A DNA stretch of 64,000 nucleotides from Ramlibacter humi (GCF_004681975.1 NZ_SMLK01000001.1:620001-684000), one strand, 5' to 3'. Shown: positions 42,501 to 49,005, counted from the first letter of the stretch. A program made the numbers and translations. The notes: a model not told the origin generated them from the letters alone.

Positions 42501-44363
42501 CCGGCCTGGGGCAGCGGCCAGGTGGTGCTGGCGGTGAAGAACACCACCGGCGGCGCCTACGACCTGGCGGCCGGCAACTCGGTGACCGTCAACAGCGCGA
42601 TCAACGCGGGCTCGGGCGGCGTGACGCTGTCGGCCAACGGCGGCGCGCTGACGCTCGCGGCGGCCGGCGACATCACCTCCGGCGGCGCCGTCAGCCTGAC
42701 GGGCAGCGCGGGCATCAGCAGCGCGGCCGACGTGACCGCAACGAACGCCAACGTGGACTTCAACTCGTCGCTGGCGCTCACCGGGCCGGTGACGGTCAAC
42801 TCCGGCACTGGCGGCGTGACGTTCGCCGGCAACCTCACCGGCGGCGGCAACAACCTGACCATCGTCTCCACGGGCACGACGGTCATCAACAACGGCACCG
42901 GCCTGGGCACGTTCACCGCGGGCACCGGGGCGACGACCGACGGCGACATCACCGCGGCCGCGTACAACTTCAGCGGCGGCACCGTCAACGCGAACCTGGG
43001 CACGGGCACGCTCAACCAGGTGGGCGGCACGACGGTGCTGAACGGCACATCCAACGCCGGCACGGTGAACGTGCAGGGCGGCACGCTGCAGCTCGGAAGC
43101 GCGGATCGCCTGGCGGACAACGCCGCGGTGACCGTGGCGGCCGGCAGCGTGCTGGACCTGCAAGGCTTCAGCGACACGGTGGGCAGCCTGGCGCTGAACC
43201 AGTCGCGGCTGGCCGGCACCGGCACGCTGACGGCGGGCAGCTACACGGCCAACGGCGCCACCCTCGACGCCAACCTGGGCGGCGGCACCTTCACGCAGGC
43301 GGGCGGTACCACCACGGTCAACGGCACGGTGGCGGCGGGCACGGTCAACGTGAACGGCGGCACCCTGCGGCTGGCCAACGCCGCCAACCGCCTGACCGGC
43401 GCCACCAGCCTCGCGATCGCGGCCGGCGCCACGCTGGCCACCGGCGCCGCTTCGCAAGCCCTCGGCACCGCGGCCGTGACCAACGCCGGCACCCTGGCGG
43501 CGGGCAACGACATCACCGCGGGCAGCATCGGCAGCAGCGGCACCGCCACCTTCGCCGGCAACGTGACGACCACCGGCGCCCAGGCCTACACCGGCCCGGT
43601 CAGCACCGCGGCGGGTTCCACGCTGCAGGCGGCGGGCGGCTTCACGGTGTCCACGGGCCTGATCGGCAACAACACGCTGTTCCGGCTGATGGGCCCGGGC
43701 ACGGTGGACCTGGCGGGCGACTTCCAGGGCGCCGTGCGCGTGGACGGCGGCGCCACGATGGTCAGCCTGCGCGACACCAGCGCGGCCACGCCGTTCGTGG
43801 TGAACATGCTGATGGCCGCGCCGACCGCGTCGGTCACGCTGCAGTCGGCCGGCGCGATGACGGTGGACGCCGCGCAACTGGCTTCGGTGCGCCGGCTGGC
43901 CATGGGCACGGACAACGGCAACATCACGTTCCTGAACACCGCCACCACGCTCAAGAACGGCTCGCCGGGCGTCGTGGCGCTCGACGAGATCGTGGTGAAC
44001 GTGAAAGGCGGCGACCTGAACACGCAGGGCGATCCGTTCTACATCCACCCGGACTCGGCGAAGTTCCTGGCCACGGTGGACGCCGGCCACCACGTGTGGA
44101 TCGCGGGCAACCTGTTCGCTGACAAGAGCGTGCGAGAGGTGCTGCAGGACGCGATGGCGGGCGTGGGCTCCACGCAGGCGGAGATCGCGCGCTACTTCCT
44201 CACGGTGCTGAAGTTCAACGCCGGCATCGGCGCGGTGGAAGCGGGCGTGGGGGCCGGCCGCATCGGTTTCGACGAGCTGAGCGCGCCGCTCAGCTTCGAC
44301 GGGCTGGAGATCAACAAGCCCGACTGCGTGAGCGAGCAGGCGGCGGGCGAGGCTTGCAAGTGA
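27540..44363 (+). CDS. TpsA2 giant filamentous-haemagglutinin-family exoprotein (5607 aa)
   Basis: This uninterrupted frame of 16.8 kb encodes one of the largest proteins expected in a bacterium. An extended signal peptide (RTVIVQISRKLKATYRLRSGR, ending near SLAHA) precedes a TPS domain nearly the same as in TpsA1. The interior contains four copies of a 91-residue repeat (residues about 761-1121). An RTX-like stretch with GGAGNDTFTL and GGSGDDTFTF motifs follows (about 1362-1737, again near 4459-4560), then 75-residue repeats (about 2212-2453). The last 600 residues resemble the TpsA1 end and finish with a two-cysteine tail (C5596, C5606). A secreted or surface-anchored adhesin filament is the likely product. 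Confidence 0.92.
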   Translation: MKPSRTSRRPSIRTVIVQISRKLKATYRLRSGRLFSRLLAALLGALVSSLAHALPQGGVVQSGTVTINTPSSSSMVLNQGTNKAIIDWQGFSIGAGQSVQFVQPGASSVALNRVVGQDVSSIFGTLSANGQVFLVNPAGVYFAPGAQVNVGGLIATTLNINNQDFLNGKYTFSGPSGASVVNNGMIRAGYVALAGAQVANAGTIEANGGSVGLLAGSRVSVDASGAGLVKFSVDAAAVNAAATNTGTVVADGGQVLMAAQAVGDTLATVINQAGVIRANSMSQQNGVIVLSGGNTGVVKVSGTLEARGANAGETGGTVKVLGDRVGLMAGANVDVSGDAGGGQVLVGGNFQGKGPEQNATVTYVDKDAGIHADAGTSGDGGKVIVWADDTTRYGGQISARGGAGAGNGGFAEVSGKQSLVFDGTADLAAPVGQTGTLLLDPADITVQTKGTAVYADVSTFAAQSGTSQTIDPTTLASLKANVTLQATNNITITDAVTLTQGGATFTAQAGNNINVNAGITTNKGAISLSANDVGGTKGSSTGSVTVAAALSTGATGAVSITNYNSGTANSIGANITAGSGITITGGTSLTGNVTMSGGAGNTVSLDTVTGGTKNLTIGTGNASLAGGTGLGALAVSAGTLTTTGDLSATSVTVSGAATLGGDVATAGTGTNGQSYGSVKLSSSAALSDSADKAIVLGTSVAGGGNALTLTTKGGASSTGAIGGVTTLTTGSGTSLSAASVATTAGASLGGNVTTTAAAGQSYTATTLTNDVTLASGAAANTIKLGAVTGAGKNLTVTSGNTTIASTASDLGALAVTNALTTGGAVGAASVNVSGASTLGGNVTTTGAAGQTYTGGTTLGADVTLASGAAANTVKLGAVTGAGKNLTVSSGDTTIASTASNLGALAVTHALTTGGAIGAASVNVSGATTLGGNVTTTGAAGQTYTGGTTLGANVTLASGAAANTVKLGTVTGAGKNLTVSSGDTTIASTASNLGALSVTHALTTGGAIGAASVSVTGATTLGGNVTTTGAAGQTYTGGTTLETDVTLASGAAANSIKLGAVTGAGKNLTVTSGNTTITSTASDLGAVAITNALTTNGAVGAASVSVSGTSSLGGSVTTTGDQKYTGASTVTGASVTLTADTGNVAFGSTLAGSAGTESLTTSNTGTLTFGGTISNLGALTVSGAPAAVVLPTTTVGTLDVTAGAVSQTGVVTATTVKGSATTGSFDLGTKSNAIANVGGITAASGDVSVLDSAGGLNVTGNVSAGGNTTLATTGALDLKTSTVAGSSGVTLTAGGAVGAITTGNTVSSANGNVIFNAGQNVTLGGNVTASNGTATVNLGGAAAGTLSFTAGTTVSSKNSQFIGGAGADTFDFTNAGAFSATVNGGAGANTLTGRSAGAAYGITAAGTGTGDGLGFSNIGTLKGGAGNDTFTLASGVTSFGGTINGNGGTDTLAATDGTNAWSITSAKGGTLNGAAFSGISNLTGGTGADTFTLASGVTSLSGTIAGGGGSDTLAATDGTNAWSITGAGTGTLNTTTAFSGIGKLDGGTAADTFTLAAGITTFGGTLTGGAGTNTVAVTDGNNSWTTTGANAGTLNGTTTFTGMTNLAGSAAGDTLTGSSANTAWSITGANKVGVNGLTATNMKALAGGTGSDTFTLATGVTTFSGSIDGGGGGDTLAATNGTNAWAISGSDTGTLNTTTSFSKIGSLAGGSGDDTFTFAAAGQLKGSVAGGAHAAGDTIDASAISGVTFSTASGTASFLGGTFSGIESLAAGAGSTFTGSAFVLQTAGTGTVDGVKYSGAVNLQGGGASNSFTGSGGSVTGSITGIAVPTTLSGTISSGGTQSYAGAVTLAAATTVASTGNQDVTFGSTVDGNFGLAVNTKGDTKFNGLVGSNTALDSLSTNAGGRTYSLGITTKGGDITIGDDAYLGGSYNSKNSNFSVAGNTVLQGNTTIAVGGGTTTFSGTVDAASAGGASLSVDSKSATTFSKDVGGTNALSSLTTVTSGTTTVQNVATTGAINFQDNVTLQGTTYTTSGGAFKADKSVRLANAAVTIGTGAGNVQFNGAVNGTTSGAQALTVNSSGTTTFAQAVGTGTALASLTTDSLGSTVAASVATTGAITFNDNVSLNGTYTTSNAAFKAAGTTTLAGNATINAGNGDVTFTGVVDGGKNLTVNSGGNTTFTSAVGATTALSALSTNAGGITFLNGGSVKTTGAQNYGDAVQLGANTTIDAGTGAITFGNTVDGAFSLTANSSGAGVTTFNGAVGGTTALTSLTTNAGGTTALNGGTIKTTGAQTYNDAVTLGAGTTLTGVNVSFNGTVNGAQALAVNDGGTTTFGGAVGGTTALTSLTTDAAGTTALNGGTVKTTGAQTYNDAVTLGAATALTGVNVTLGGTVNGAQVLVVNDSGTTTFGGAVGGTTALTSLTTDAAGTTAIKGGSIKTTGLQTYGDAVVLGADTTLTGNALTLGGKVDSAAGKNFSLTVNDAGATVFGGPVGATDRLSTLTVGSTGGTRINGGAVNTTGTQNFKNAVTLGADTKLDAAGGNIQLGSTVTGAAGTESLTTFNTGALSVAGDISHLNNLTIDGPPSSVSLAGVSVGGAVSIASAGDIATNGLLKFGSGTLKLYATPAAGTDADVTISGGIEFTGTGAGTLDVRANRNVTVLNNPVRATGAGGTLDVILNSDRDATNGGAVAVLGGGDIATQGGNITIGGGTSPATQAAQGYSAGGVYANGAVIQANLGAAGGNISIRGQADAGTAGAYGVVINAGNTVATSGSGSITLHGVAAGADSSGVTIANNSTVQTAGGDIDVTGQGEGWATAVQGGATVTTVDGNIRLTGTSGTSTNTIGVLVYDLATVSATGTGAITFKGDSGAGANGSRGVDVESGATVSTASGDITMTGTSAGTGSSSNYGVHVNGIGGGSSVSSASGNIFITGTGVATPFMETGVVTGSSLSTIAAGGEVLIRSPGGTGMHLQDVNVQAGTVTLSAQGGGAVAQWGVGDIQGGALRLLGSGDFKLGNATNKVATLAADLSTGSTLAFANNGDLAIGSVTSFDGAASTQTDGLKAGATGTAADSATLTVGGKLTQSQAIVAGTLDVTTGTGLDLTGGNNAIGMLKAANTASGDIAVNNGGALNIASVQQIGGGATTILNAGSVTTTGLIQSDGAVTVAATGAGDDLTVSGGVTFTGAADAGLTLAAGRNVRVDTAAIQATGTGKLDVTLNADATGAGAGSVAVLSGGDIATNGGALTIGGGLDPTTTAATAANGAGVLLDGVTINTSGGNVNVLGQGGGDAAGGNTGVWLRNGAVVNAGSGAITVAGTGGGNAGTPNSGFVNPNHGVFLDTGSRFTGSGGISVTGTGGSVNPGDDFNLGVLLRDGSSVDATGAGTVTINGTGGNNGTSRGVVLWDGGGAASSVTSGSGSISITGTGLNGNAYGIELSGTNHITSTSGNISLTGTGVAAGGGHGVILQGGTNTIGTAGDVTLASGGGSGVVLNNGGTSTKVSGDTVTIDTGVTGGDVVQVDNGSASNGIFANNLLLKGSNTGAGTTSYSLASSNNDVGTLAVDVGGASSTVSYADSNGFTVGAVGATKGITVGTSSAANTLSLRSGGNVTQAGGGDGDIAAGGLLLAGTADFDLTAGTNTVPVIAAQLTGGIIGFRNAAALDAGTVNGVAGIDTSAANGSVTLETTAGNITLTQAVNAGTGDVTLTSAGTITGGATVTGANVALDSDTGVGTGTGGWVSVDAAFLAARTRTSGDVYVSAVNGVTLQDVGSVSNGTAAGGTYNVTAGGTLDVAGTVSTGAGAISLASTADISESSGFLSGGALTLDSVGGAVLEGNFNQVTSLQATNKTGGDIRLLNIAPTLTVNTVSQSGGGSVVVQNGGDMVVAGTVDTAANGAIDLNAFSGNLKVDAGVTAGGSGTVSLSASGGVDVNAAVQSTSGNISVSAGTGISEGTSGMFGTSGQLATTSGLAGTGVAGQSLTGANKVGSFNAISLWNGDIALNNTGDLTITGIDQQTGGSTKVDNQGIVAVSGLVSTAGGALDIQASGDITSTAAGVLNTTSLCCGGAGGTVTLHSTGGAIDLQGAITANGGTGAGFIGNGGTVNLVTDTAGMGTVKVSDIQASGDSAGVSVPGNAGRVDIRSAATVTQYAGTSIGTQGSDAAGSGLYVQSVGGTTLLQNNSVNRLSVKNTGSGDIDFNNASSPAYTAGGQFLPLQVVGIDQTGGGAVSITQASNGANIGLQIAGTLGTDGGNAALTATGAGGSITQSAAIALGTGTLTTQSVAGQTLTNAGNVFGGLQATNTASGDIQVVDNATALTVSGISQTGGGAVSVRQAGGSLATTGAVTTAADGNVTLEAATSVQLGDVVTAGGLGTVTINAQGGSIDVGANAVSGSAVSLTATGNTSDITTLAGGTITATGGGVNLSAGRNVTLGDAVSATGTATILFGQSKAGTFSTVAALPSGTTITGGAEDDTFDFSAAPATTATLDGAGGNDTLRGSDTSGTTFTVNGTNQGTAGGLAFSNVENLTGGSKDDTFAFTGTGSIAGNVVGGGQTGADTLDLSGAAGTVAFDATKGTSTGVGGTFSGIENLVGHAGFTTLTGASFELTGSGSGVADTLTYSNVTNLRGAAVPNQFWGNGGSVDGTITGGGAGTTLLGTITSGGAQSYTGTVSLAADTTLDTTLAAATGADITLGTVAGGGAWLTLNAGTGGTVATGVVDSVGAYQVMAGTANLNATKAGTINVRAQNGVTVDGDTDATGTITIAANQDGAGSEAFTQTAANLKTTDTTAGAISITVNTAGGGTGELRFRNVQTGTGGAITAVANGGSITEDAAGVGRFDTGGAGGVTLGTSGAGSIGWVAVQNPVVTNTGTVTLAGVGTGKASVVNLGAATFQSTGTVDGDVVFQTAAGDLGLAAVNTGTHALTARAIAGSILDAGSNVTAGQLSLIAGAPGGSVGTSANRINTDAGAIAAQSGTGGVYLNATGSATLADASVTIAAPAWGSGQVVLAVKNTTGGAYDLAAGNSVTVNSAINAGSGGVTLSANGGALTLAAAGDITSGGAVSLTGSAGISSAADVTATNANVDFNSSLALTGPVTVNSGTGGVTFAGNLTGGGNNLTIVSTGTTVINNGTGLGTFTAGTGATTDGDITAAAYNFSGGTVNANLGTGTLNQVGGTTVLNGTSNAGTVNVQGGTLQLGSADRLADNAAVTVAAGSVLDLQGFSDTVGSLALNQSRLAGTGTLTAGSYTANGATLDANLGGGTFTQAGGTTTVNGTVAAGTVNVNGGTLRLANAANRLTGATSLAIAAGATLATGAASQALGTAAVTNAGTLAAGNDITAGSIGSSGTATFAGNVTTTGAQAYTGPVSTAAGSTLQAAGGFTVSTGLIGNNTLFRLMGPGTVDLAGDFQGAVRVDGGATMVSLRDTSAATPFVVNMLMAAPTASVTLQSAGAMTVDAAQLASVRRLAMGTDNGNITFLNTATTLKNGSPGVVALDEIVVNVKGGDLNTQGDPFYIHPDSAKFLATVDAGHHVWIAGNLFADKSVREVLQDAMAGVGSTQAEIARYFLTVLKFNAGIGAVEAGVGAGRIGFDELSAPLSFDGLEINKPDCVSEQAAGEACK
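29821..30903 (+). repeat. Four tandem 91-codon repeats in tpsA2
   Basis: The TAYACGGGCGGC-type unit boundary occurs at about 29821, 30091, 30364, 30637 and 30904, giving units of 270, 273, 273 and 267 bases. Each encodes VTLASGAAAN, KLGAVTGAGKNLTV, STASNLGAL and TLGGNVTTTGAAGQ. The central two copies are nearly the same at DNA level, suggesting recent duplication or gene conversion and a site of length variation. Confidence 0.85.
31623..32750 (+). repeat. RTX-like glycine/aspartate repeats in tpsA2
   Basis: About ten GGxGxDTF or GGGGxDTL motifs occur here, for example GGAGADTFDF, GGAGNDTFTL, GGTGADTFTL and GGSGDDTFTF. They alternate in a period of about 62 codons, with a second small group near 40915-41210. 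They resemble single turns of calcium-binding RTX repeats but are spaced far apart rather than stacked. Confidence 0.6.
34174..34900 (+). repeat. Tandem 75-codon repeats in tpsA2
   Basis: The boundary AGACGTACAACGACGCGGTG or close variants occur near 34174, 34411, 34636 and 34861. The last two intervals are exactly 225 bases. Each unit encodes GGTVKTTGAQTYNDAVTLGA and FGGAVGGTTALTSLTTDA. Confidence 0.8.
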
Positions 44364-44378
44364 TGCGGGAAAACATCC

Positions 44379-44399
44379 GTCACGGCCGGAGTCCGTGAC
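44379..44399. terminator. Stem-loop between tpsA2 and the kinase gene
   Basis: The stem GTCACGG / CCGTGAC with a seven-base loop lies 15 bases after the tpsA2 stop. The following bases are pyrimidine-rich but lack a clean T run. It could be a weak or attenuating terminator, so read-through into the kinase gene is possible. Nothing else is evident in the 119-base gap. Confidence 0.45.
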
Positions 44400-44482
44400 T
44401 TCCTCCCTGGCGGAAGAGGTGGTCGGATGGCTCCAAAGGAAGGCTGAGCTTACACTCAGATACCTGCCCGTATGACCTCCCC

Positions 44483-47452
44483 GTGACCGTCGTCAAGAAG
44501 CTCGGCCGCTACGACATCCTCCGCACCCTCGGAAAGGGTGCGATGGGTCTCGTGTACGAGGGCAAGGACTCGGTGCTGCAGCGCCGGGTGGCGATCAAGA
44601 CCATCATCGTCGAGAACCTCGACTCCAAGGCCGCCGAGGAGTACGAGTCGCGCTTCCGCACGGAGGCGCTGGCGGCCGCCCGGCTGCTGCATCCGAACAT
44701 CGTGCCGGTGTTCGACTTCGGCCGCCACGAGGGCATCGCCTTCCTGGTGATGCAGTACATCGAGGGCGACGACCTCAAGGACCACCTGGACCGCGGCGAG
44801 CGCTACAGCCCGCAGGCGGCCATGGCCATGGTGCTTGACCTGCTGTCCGCTTTGGACCACGCGCACGAGAACAACATCGTGCACCGGGACATCAAGCCGG
44901 CCAACATGCTGATCGAGAAGGGGCGAGTCAAGCTCACCGACTTCGGCGTGGCCCGCATCCAGGACCCGGACTCGGCCAACAAGACCCAGCTGGGCGCGGG
45001 CGGCATCGGCACGCCGCGCTACATGTCGCCGGAGCAGGCGCAGGGCCAGCGGGTGGACTCGCGGTCCGACCTGTTCAGCGCCGGCATCGTGCTGTACGAG
45101 CTGCTGACCGGCGTGCGGCCTTTCGACGGCGACAACCCGTTCGCGATCATCCACCAGATCGTCAGCTCGGTCCCGCCGCCGCCGACGTACCACAACAACC
45201 GGCTGCCCAAGTCCATCGACACGGTGGTGGCCAAGGCGCTGGCCAAGAACCGCGACGAACGCTTCTCGTCGGCGCGCGAGTTCGCCATGGCGCTGAAGGC
45301 CGCCGGCCAGCGGGTGGGCAGCACGGGCGCCGGCACCGCCGGTGGGGCGTCCGCGTCCGGCACCAGCATCGGCGCCCAGCCGGCCATGAGCGGCGCGTCG
45401 GTCAAGGACCCCACCGACGCCGCGACGGGACCTTCCTCCATCAATCTCGAGCTGGAACTCGAGTACTGGAAGGACATCAAGGATTCGGAAGAGGCGAGCG
45501 ACTTCGTCGACTTCCTGGAGCAGTTCCCCGGCGGCAAGTTCGCGGCCCTGGCGCAGCGGCGGCTGAAGAAACTGGGGTACGAGGACCCGGGCGGCGCCTC
45601 GGTGCCCGCGGCGCGCGGCCCCAGCCCAGCGGACGATGACGACGACGAGAAGACCCGCCTGCCGGGCCAGCTGTCGCGCACCTCCGGCACCTCGGGCACT
45701 TCAGGCACCTCCGGCACTTCGGGCACCGGCAGCCTGAAGCTGATGGACAAGCACGTGGTCGTGGCGCCGGACGACGCCACGGTCATGCCGGCTTCGCGCA
45801 CCGGAGCGCACACGGGCGCCCCGGCCCGCGCGCCGGCGGAGATGCCCGACGCGGTGATGGCCAAGGCCGGCCAGGCGGCTGCCGACAAGGCCGCGCAGGA
45901 AGCGCGTGCCGCGGAAGAGGCGCGCGCCGCCGAAGCCCGCGCCGCGGCCGCCGCCAAGGAAGTCGAGCGGCTGGAAGCCGAGCGCCAGGCAGCGGAAGCC
46001 AAGGCGAGGGCGGAAGCGGAGGCGAAGGCCCGCGCGGAAGCCGAAGCTCGTGCGAAGGCAGAGGCCGAAGCGAAGCGCCAGGCCGACGAGGAAGCGAAAC
46101 GCCAGGCCGCCGAAGCGGAAGCCAGGCGCAAGGCGGAAGCCGATGCCCGCGCAAAGGCTGAAGCCGAAGCAAAGGCGAGGGCCGACGCGGAAGCCAAGGC
46201 GAAGGCCGACGCGCAGGCGCGCCAGCAGGCGGAAGCCGAAGCGAAGCGCAAGGCCGACGAGGAAGCGAAGCGCCAGGCCGCCGAGGCGGAGGCCAAGCGG
46301 AAAGCCGAAGCGGAAGCGAAGGCGAAAGCGGATGCCGAAGCACGCCAGAAGGCCGAAGCCGAGGCGAAGCGCAAGGCGGCGGAGGCCGAAACCAAAGCGA
46401 AGGCGGAAGCCGAAGCACGCGCCAAGGCGGAAGCGGAAGCCAAGGCGAAGGCCGACGCGGAGGCGAAGCGCAAGGCCGACGAGGCGCGCAAGGTGGCCGA
46501 CGAAGCCGCCCGCAAGGCCGCCGAACAGGCCAGGGCCCAACCCCAGACGGCCGCCACCGCGCCGGCCGCTCGCGCGCCGGCGCCTGCCACGAGTGCCGAA
46601 CCCGCTGCCCAGCCCAAGTCCAAGGCCCCGATGGTGATCGCGGGCGTGGTCGTGCTGGGCCTCATCGGCGGCGGCGTGATCATGATGACGGGCAAGAAGG
46701 CGCCCGAGGAAACCGTGGCCAAGGCCACCAGCCCAGCGGAAGCGTCCGCGCCCCAGGCCAGGGTTTCGCCCGCACCAGCGCCCGCGCCGCAAGCGGCTCC
46801 CGCTCCGGCTCCCGCGCCGGCCGCCAAGGAAGACGCCAGGAAGGCGGACGAGGCGAAGAAGAAGGAAGAAGAAGCCCGCAAGAAGGCCGAGGAAGCGAAG
46901 AAGAAGGAAGAAGAGGCGAAGAAGGCCCAGGACGCGAAGAAGCAGGACGAGGGCAAGGCCAAGGCCGAACAGGAAGCCAAGGCCAAGGCGCAGGCCGAAG
47001 CCCAGGCGAAGGCGCAAGCCGAAACGCAGGCCAAGGCGCAGGCGGATGCCAAGGCCGAACAGGAGACGAAGGCCAAGGCCGCCCAGGCCGAAGCGCAGGC
47101 CAAGGCCCAGGCCGAAGCGAAGGCGAAAGCCGATGCGGAAGCCGCCGCCGCGAAGGCCAAGGCGGCCGACGTGCAGGTGGCCAAGGCCAGCCCGTCCGCG
47201 CTGCTGGCGGCCGCCCAGGCGGCCGAGCGCGAAGGCCGCGCCGCCGAGGCGCTCAGCGCCTACAAGCAGGCTGCCAACGCCGGCAGTGGCCCCGCCGCCA
47301 AGCGCCTGGGCGACATCTACACCAAGGGCCAGCTGGGCGCCGGCCGCGACGCGGTGGAAGCGAACAAGTGGAACAACGTCGCCGTGCGCCTGGGCGAGTG
47401 CATCAGCGGCCCCGTGGCGCTGAAGGCCGGCGGCGGCAACGACTGCAAGTGA
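44483..47452 (+). CDS. Transmembrane Ser/Thr protein kinase with TolA-like helices
   Basis: This 989-aa protein starts at GTG. Residues about 9-270 form a Hanks-type kinase with a complete active site: GKGAMGLV loop (17-24), VAIK lysine K39, HRDIKPANM (134-142), DFG (153-155) and [11 protein letters not shown] short domain [22 protein letters not shown] follows (about 328-365), then a Gly-Thr-Ser repeat. About 230 residues of Ala/Lys/Glu-rich helix resemble TolA. One membrane segment (about 717-735) precedes a second charged helix of about 150 residues and a C-terminal Sel1/TPR-like end ([23 protein letters not shown]). The kinase faces the cytoplasm and the tail the periplasm. The TagH-like FHA protein is a candidate partner. 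Confidence 0.9.
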   Translation: MTVVKKLGRYDILRTLGKGAMGLVYEGKDSVLQRRVAIKTIIVENLDSKAAEEYESRFRTEALAAARLLHPNIVPVFDFGRHEGIAFLVMQYIEGDDLKDHLDRGERYSPQAAMAMVLDLLSALDHAHENNIVHRDIKPANMLIEKGRVKLTDFGVARIQDPDSANKTQLGAGGIGTPRYMSPEQAQGQRVDSRSDLFSAGIVLYELLTGVRPFDGDNPFAIIHQIVSSVPPPPTYHNNRLPKSIDTVVAKALAKNRDERFSSAREFAMALKAAGQRVGSTGAGTAGGASASGTSIGAQPAMSGASVKDPTDAATGPSSINLELELEYWKDIKDSEEASDFVDFLEQFPGGKFAALAQRRLKKLGYEDPGGASVPAARGPSPADDDDDEKTRLPGQLSRTSGTSGTSGTSGTSGTGSLKLMDKHVVVAPDDATVMPASRTGAHTGAPARAPAEMPDAVMAKAGQAAADKAAQEARAAEEARAAEARAAAAAKEVERLEAERQAAEAKARAEAEAKARAEAEARAKAEAEAKRQADEEAKRQAAEAEARRKAEADARAKAEAEAKARADAEAKAKADAQARQQAEAEAKRKADEEAKRQAAEAEAKRKAEAEAKAKADAEARQKAEAEAKRKAAEAETKAKAEAEARAKAEAEAKAKADAEAKRKADEARKVADEAARKAAEQARAQPQTAATAPAARAPAPATSAEPAAQPKSKAPMVIAGVVVLGLIGGGVIMMTGKKAPEETVAKATSPAEASAPQARVSPAPAPAPQAAPAPAPAPAAKEDARKADEAKKKEEEARKKAEEAKKKEEEAKKAQDAKKQDEGKAKAEQEAKAKAQAEAQAKAQAETQAKAQADAKAEQETKAKAAQAEAQAKAQAEAKAKADAEAAAAKAKAADVQVAKASPSALLAAAQAAEREGRAAEALSAYKQAANAGSGPAAKRLGDIYTKGQLGAGRDAVEANKWNNVAVRLGECISGPVALKAGGGNDCK
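45680..45730 (+). repeat. 9-base tandem repeat in the kinase gene
   Basis: About five in-frame copies of a unit close to ACCTCCGGC encode repeated Gly-Thr-Ser. The unit is a multiple of three, so copy-number change would alter linker length without breaking the frame. Confidence 0.7.
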
Positions 47453-47471
47453 CGGCCGCGTAGGCCGTCAT

Positions 47472-47489
47472 TTCCCGCGCAGGCGGGAA
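47472..47489. repeat. REP-type palindrome between convergent genes
   Basis: TTCCCGC-GCAG-GCGGGAA sits in the 47-base gap between the kinase stop and the HerA-like stop, within the longer context GTCATTTCCCGC...GGAATCCAGAG. This resembles a palindromic repeat common in Burkholderiales genomes. It may act as a bidirectional terminator or RNA-stability element. Confidence 0.65.
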
Positions 47490-47499
47490 TCCAGAGAAT

Positions 47500-49005
47500 C
47501 TATTTCTTCCCGCCGAGCAATCCGCCCAGCACCCCGCGCACGATCTCGCGACCGACGCTGCTGCCGATGGTGCGCACGGCCGACCTGGCCATCATCTCGA
47601 CCATGCCTTCGTGGCGGCCGCCGCGCGGGCCGGTCGAACCGAAGAGGATGTCGTTCAGCCCGCCCATGGCGCTGCCGGTGGACCGGTCGGTGGCGCCCCC
47701 GCCGCCGGACGAGGTGGGCGAGGGCGGCTGCTGCGCCCGGTCCTTGAGCTTTTCGTAGGCGGACTCGCGATCGACGCTCTTCTCGTACACGCCGGCGACC
47801 AGCGAGCCGTCCATCAGCGCCTTGCGCTGCTCCGGCGCGATGGGCCCGATCTGGCTGCCGGGCGGCAGCACGAACACGCGCTCGGTCACGCTGGGCCGGC
47901 CTTTCTCGTCGAGCAGGCTCACCAGCGCCTCGCCCACGGCGAGTTCGGTGATGGCCGACTCGATGTCCAGGCCGGGCTTCTGCCGCATGGTCTGCGCCGT
48001 GGCCTTCACCGCCTTCTGGTCGCGCGGCGTGAAGGCGCGCAGCGCGTGCTGCACGCGGTTGCCCAGCTGGGCCAGCACCGAATCCGGAATGTCCAGCGGG
48101 TTCTGGGTGACGAAATACACGCCCACGCCCTTGGAGCGCACCAGGCGGACGACCAGTTCGATGCGCTCCAGCAGCACCGCCGGCGCGTCCTTGAAGAGCA
48201 GGTGCGCCTCATCGAAGAAGAACACCAGCTTGGGCTTTTCCGGGTCGCCGATCTCGGGCAGGCGCTCGAACAGGTCGGACAGCATCCACAGCAGGAAGGT
48301 GGCGTACAGGCGCGGCGCGTTCATCAGCTTGTCGGCCGCCAGGATGTTGACCACGCCCTTGCCGCTTGCGGTCTGCATGAGGTCGGCGATGTCCAGCATC
48401 GGTTCGCCGAAGAACCTGTCGCCGCCCTGGGTCTCGATCTGCATCAGCCCGCGCTGGATCGCGCCCACGCTGGCCGCGCTGATGTTGCCGTACTCCGTGC
48501 GGAACTGGGCCGCGTTGTCGCCGATGAACTGCAGCATGGCGCGCAGGTCCTTCAGGTCCAGCAGCAGCAGGCCCTGGTCGTCGGCGATCTTGAAGACGAG
48601 GTTGAGCACGCCGGCCTGCGTGTCGTTCAGGTCCAGCATGCGGGCCAGCAGCAGCGGGCCCATGTCGGAGACCGTGGCGCGCACTGGGTGGCCCTGCTCG
48701 CCGAAAACGTCCCACAGGGTGGCGGGGCAGGCCGCGGGTTCCGGCTCGGGCAGGCCGCGTTCCTGGATCGCCTGCGCCATCTTGGGCGGCATCCGGCCCG
48801 GCTGGCTGATGCCCGTGAGGTCGCCCTTGACGTCGGCCATGAAGACCGGCACGCCGATCTTCGAGAAGTTCTCGGCCAGCGTCTGCAGCGTGACGGTCTT
48901 GCCGGTGCCGGTGGCGCCCGTGATCAGGCCGTGGCGGTTGGCCAGCCCGGGCAGCAGGAAGCACTCGGTGTTCTTGTTCTTGGCGATGAGCAGCGGGTCG
49001 GCCAT
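47500..49005 (-). CDS. HerA-like/DUF853 ATPase (YjgR family)
   Basis: The protein has 501 aa. The N-terminus [12 protein letters not shown] leads into Walker A GATGTGKT (residues 30-37). Walker [13 protein letters not shown], lies near residue 250 and the arginine-rich segment [18 protein letters not shown] follows. This is the layout of the DUF853/YjgR branch of HerA-type hexameric DNA-translocase-like ATPases. The C-terminus is Gly/Ser-rich and ends LGGLLGGKK. No NurA nuclease partner is present, so a HerA-NurA DNA-end-processing role is not supported. The cellular role of YjgR proteins is not well established. Confidence 0.9.
   Translation of the reverse strand: MADPLLIAKNKNTECFLLPGLANRHGLITGATGTGKTVTLQTLAENFSKIGVPVFMADVKGDLTGISQPGRMPPKMAQAIQERGLPEPEPAACPATLWDVFGEQGHPVRATVSDMGPLLLARMLDLNDTQAGVLNLVFKIADDQGLLLLDLKDLRAMLQFIGDNAAQFRTEYGNISAASVGAIQRGLMQIETQGGDRFFGEPMLDIADLMQTASGKGVVNILAADKLMNAPRLYATFLLWMLSDLFERLPEIGDPEKPKLVFFFDEAHLLFKDAPAVLLERIELVVRLVRSKGVGVYFVTQNPLDIPDSVLAQLGNRVQHALRAFTPRDQKAVKATAQTMRQKPGLDIESAITELAVGEALVSLLDEKGRPSVTERVFVLPPGSQIGPIAPEQRKALMDGSLVAGVYEKSVDRESAYEKLKDRAQQPPSPTSSGGGGATDRSTGSAMGGLNDILFGSTGPRGGRHEGMVEMMARSAVRTIGSSVGREIVRGVLGGLLGGKK

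Noticed and set aside
27354-44093. Minus-strand open frame of 5579 codons opposite tpsA2
   Set aside because: It mirrors the codon phase of a GC-rich, repeat-built gene in which antisense stops are rare. It is low-complexity His/Arg/Ala/Gly text with no domain, while the plus strand has signal peptide, secretion domain and conserved tail.
45019-47184. Minus-strand Ala/Ser-rich frame of 721 codons opposite the kinase gene
   Set aside because: It is the antisense image of Ala/Lys/Glu repeats and lacks any recognisable start context or domain.
11764-47452. A type VI secretion cluster suggested by the TagH-like protein and kinase
   Set aside because: No tube, sheath, baseplate, ClpV or membrane-complex gene is present, so only the regulatory-type parts can be claimed.
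47500-49005. A HerA-based antiphage or DNA-repair system
   Set aside because: The ATPase is of the widespread YjgR/DUF853 type and stands alone, without NurA, SIR2 or another effector gene.
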